6,868 nt of DNA, from the NCBI GenBank assembly GCA_030839105.1, contig JAUZEI010000048.1, positions 1-6,868 on the forward strand, read 5' to 3'. This document shows positions 5,797 through 6,868 of the stretch, one piece after another; the first letter of the stretch is position 1; the number at the start of each line of letters is the position of its first letter. The position numbers and the translations under genes were made by a program. This stretch comes from Actinomycetota bacterium. GTDB lineage: Bacteria > Actinomycetota > Acidimicrobiia > IMCC26256 > PALSA-610. The notes under the pieces are model-generated. The model saw nothing but the letters and a program-made list of their open reading frames with translations. It was not told the DNA's origin and ran no database searches.

Positions 5797-5815
5797 GGCC
5801 GTAAGTATGACGGCC
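5797..5815. promoter_or_regulatory. Inverted repeat GGCCGT-N7-ACGGCC, candidate operator
   Basis: GGCCGT (5797-5802) and ACGGCC (5810-5815) are exact reverse complements separated by the seven bases AAGTATG. The site lies in the 87-base gap between divergent genes, 31 bases from the synthetase start and 39 from the reductase start. It overlaps a possible minus-strand -10 element. Size and position suit a TetR-, MarR- or GntR-type dimer controlling one or both directions. No regulator gene is visible in the window. Confidence 0.4.
5804..5809 (-). promoter_or_regulatory. Possible -10 element for the minus-strand operon
   Basis: On the minus strand this reads CATACT, four of six matches to TATAAT and the most AT-rich hexamer in the gap. 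Transcription from about seven bases further would give a leader of about 30 bases that includes the GGAG ribosome binding site. I see no good -35 hexamer at normal spacing, so support is weak. Confidence 0.25.
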
Positions 5816-5835
5816 ACGTCAGGATTCCGGCCAGT

Positions 5836-5844
5836 TGGTAGCTT
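5836..5844 (+). promoter_or_regulatory. Possible extended -10 element for the ferredoxin reductase
   Basis: TGGTAGCTT fits an extended -10 pattern (TG-N-TANNNT). Initiation about seven bases later would fall near 5851, only a few bases before the ATG at 5854, which implies an almost leaderless transcript. That would explain why no Shine-Dalgarno sequence is seen. No convincing -35 is present. Confidence 0.3.
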
Positions 5845-5853
5845 CGACGGGCT

Positions 5854-6868
5854 ATGCGGCCCACTGCGATGAAGTCCGTCGCGATCGTCGGGACCTCGCT
5901 CGCGGGGCTGCGCGCGGCCGAGACATTGCGGCGCGAGGGCTTCGACGGACGCGTTGTCGCGATCGGCGCCGAACCGCACCTTCCGTACGACCGGCCGCCG
6001 CTGTCGAAAGAGCTGCTGCGCGGCGACTGGGAACCGGATCAGCTCGTCCTGCGTAAGCAGGGTGTCGAGGACCTCGATCTCGACTGGCGCCTCGACGCGC
6101 GCGCGGTCGCCCTGCACCCGGACGCCCACGAAGTGGAGCTGCACGACGGCGAGCGAGTCGCGTTCGACGGGCTGGTGATCGCGACCGGCGCGACGCCGCG
6201 TCGGCTCCCAGGCCAACCGAATCTCGCCGGACTCTTCACGCTCCGCACCCTCGACGACGCGCTCGCGCTGCGCGAGCTGCTCGGCGGGACTCCGAAGGTC
6301 GTCGTGATCGGCGCCGGGTTCATCGGCGCGGAGATCGCCGCTTCGTGCCGCGCCCGCGGTCTCGCGGTGACCGTGCTGGAGATGCTGCCGCAGCCGATGG
6401 TTCGCGGGCTGGGTCCCGAGCTCGGAGCGGTGATCGCCGCGGTGCACCGCGACCACGGCGTCGACCTGCGCACCGACGTCCAGGTCGACGGCATCGCGGA
6501 CGACGGCGAGGGACAGGTGCGCGGGGTCCGACTCGGCGACGGTTCGATCGTCGAGGCCGATGTGGTCGTCGTCGGGGTGGGTGTCGTACCGGAAACGGAC
6601 TGGCTCGAGGGGTCGGGGCTGACCCTCGACAACGGTGTGGTGTGCGACGCGACCTGTCTCGCCGCGCCCGGGATCGTCGCGGCGGGCGATGTCGCCCGGT
6701 GGCCGAATCCCCTCTTCGACGGCGCACTGATGCGGCTCGAACACTGGACCAACGCGACCGAGCAGGGCGTTGCCGCGGCCGAGCGCCTGCTCGCTGCGCC
6801 CGGAGCGACCGTGCCGTTCGCGCCGGTGCCGTTCGTGTGGTCCGATCAGTACGACGTCAAGATCCAGA
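5854..6868 (+). CDS. NAD(P)H-dependent FAD ferredoxin reductase, partial (338 aa seen, C terminus beyond window)
   Basis: This is a pyridine-nucleotide-disulfide-oxidoreductase-fold reductase of the rhodocoxin/putidaredoxin/ferredoxin reductase type, which passes electrons from NAD(P)H through FAD to a small iron-sulfur protein. The FAD-binding segment is VAIVGTSLAGLRAAETL (9-25), with GTSLAG where GASLAG is common. The family motif PYDRPPLSK lies at 44-52 and an ATG motif follows in VIATGA. The NAD-binding VIGAGFIGAE is at 151-160, the second FAD motif AAGDVARWPNP starts at 276, and RLEHWTNATEQG is at 294-305. The frame is still open at the window edge in the family-typical FVWSDQYDVKIQ (327-338), so roughly 60-80 residues are missing if length is normal. 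The start is taken at ATG 5854; ATG 5869 (MKSVAIVG) is an alternative, and neither has a good ribosome binding site. It is divergent from the acyl-CoA operon. The redox partner, probably a P450 or Rieske oxygenase system, is not in the window. Confidence 0.92.
   Translation, partial: MRPTAMKSVAIVGTSLAGLRAAETLRREGFDGRVVAIGAEPHLPYDRPPLSKELLRGDWEPDQLVLRKQGVEDLDLDWRLDARAVALHPDAHEVELHDGERVAFDGLVIATGATPRRLPGQPNLAGLFTLRTLDDALALRELLGGTPKVVVIGAGFIGAEIAASCRARGLAVTVLEMLPQPMVRGLGPELGAVIAAVHRDHGVDLRTDVQVDGIADDGEGQVRGVRLGDGSIVEADVVVVGVGVVPETDWLEGSGLTLDNGVVCDATCLAAPGIVAAGDVARWPNPLFDGALMRLEHWTNATEQGVAAAERLLAAPGATVPFAPVPFVWSDQYDVKIQ

Noticed and set aside
5767..6744. N-terminal extension of the synthetase frame to 6744
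   Set aside because: This part is antisense to the ferredoxin reductase, whose motifs are unmistakable. The translated extension has no domain, and the ATG at 5766 has a ribosome binding site.

Overview
The window is GC-rich, and its convincing coding frames put G or C in most third codon positions. It uses GTG starts and has tightly packed genes. With the gene content (ADP-forming acyl-CoA ligase, crotonase, lipid-transfer-protein-type thiolase, DUF35 protein, ferredoxin reductase), this points to an actinobacterial genome, possibly Acidimicrobiia or an uncultured relative. The lineage is an inference; there is no rRNA or marker gene.

Left part (1-1093), plus strand and loosely packed: a 45-residue small protein with a clear ribosome binding site (28-165), two GC-rich hairpins (171-203 and 262-287), and a short reading frame (464-703) whose sequence resembles the middle domain of the flagellar switch protein FliG. 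That frame appears to continue upstream of its first usable start codon. The 390 bases after it hold no gene I can support, only a long imperfect hairpin (935-979) that probably ends transcription between convergent units.

Main part (1094-5766), minus strand: a four-gene operon read right to left. It encodes an NDP-forming acyl-CoA synthetase (740 aa), an enoyl-CoA hydratase/isomerase (277 aa), a thiolase-fold lipid-transfer-type protein (392 aa) and a DUF35 zinc-ribbon/OB-fold protein (144 aa). The first junction is a 4-base GTGA overlap and the other two gaps are 3 bases each. A plausible reading is carboxylic acid catabolism: the ligase makes the CoA ester, the crotonase hydrates or isomerises the enoyl-CoA, and the thiolase-fold protein with DUF35 cleaves the carbon chain. 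The thiolase-fold protein lacks a cysteine at the usual nucleophile position, so a retro-aldol cleavage like that of the steroid side-chain aldolase Ltp2 with its DUF35 partner fits better than ordinary thiolysis.

Right part (5767-6868): a short divergent intergenic region with a perfect 6-7-6 inverted repeat that may be an operator, then a plus-strand FAD/NAD-dependent ferredoxin reductase cut off by the window end. Such reductases usually feed electrons to a cytochrome P450 or Rieske-type oxygenase, which would fit an oxidative catabolic cluster continuing to the right.
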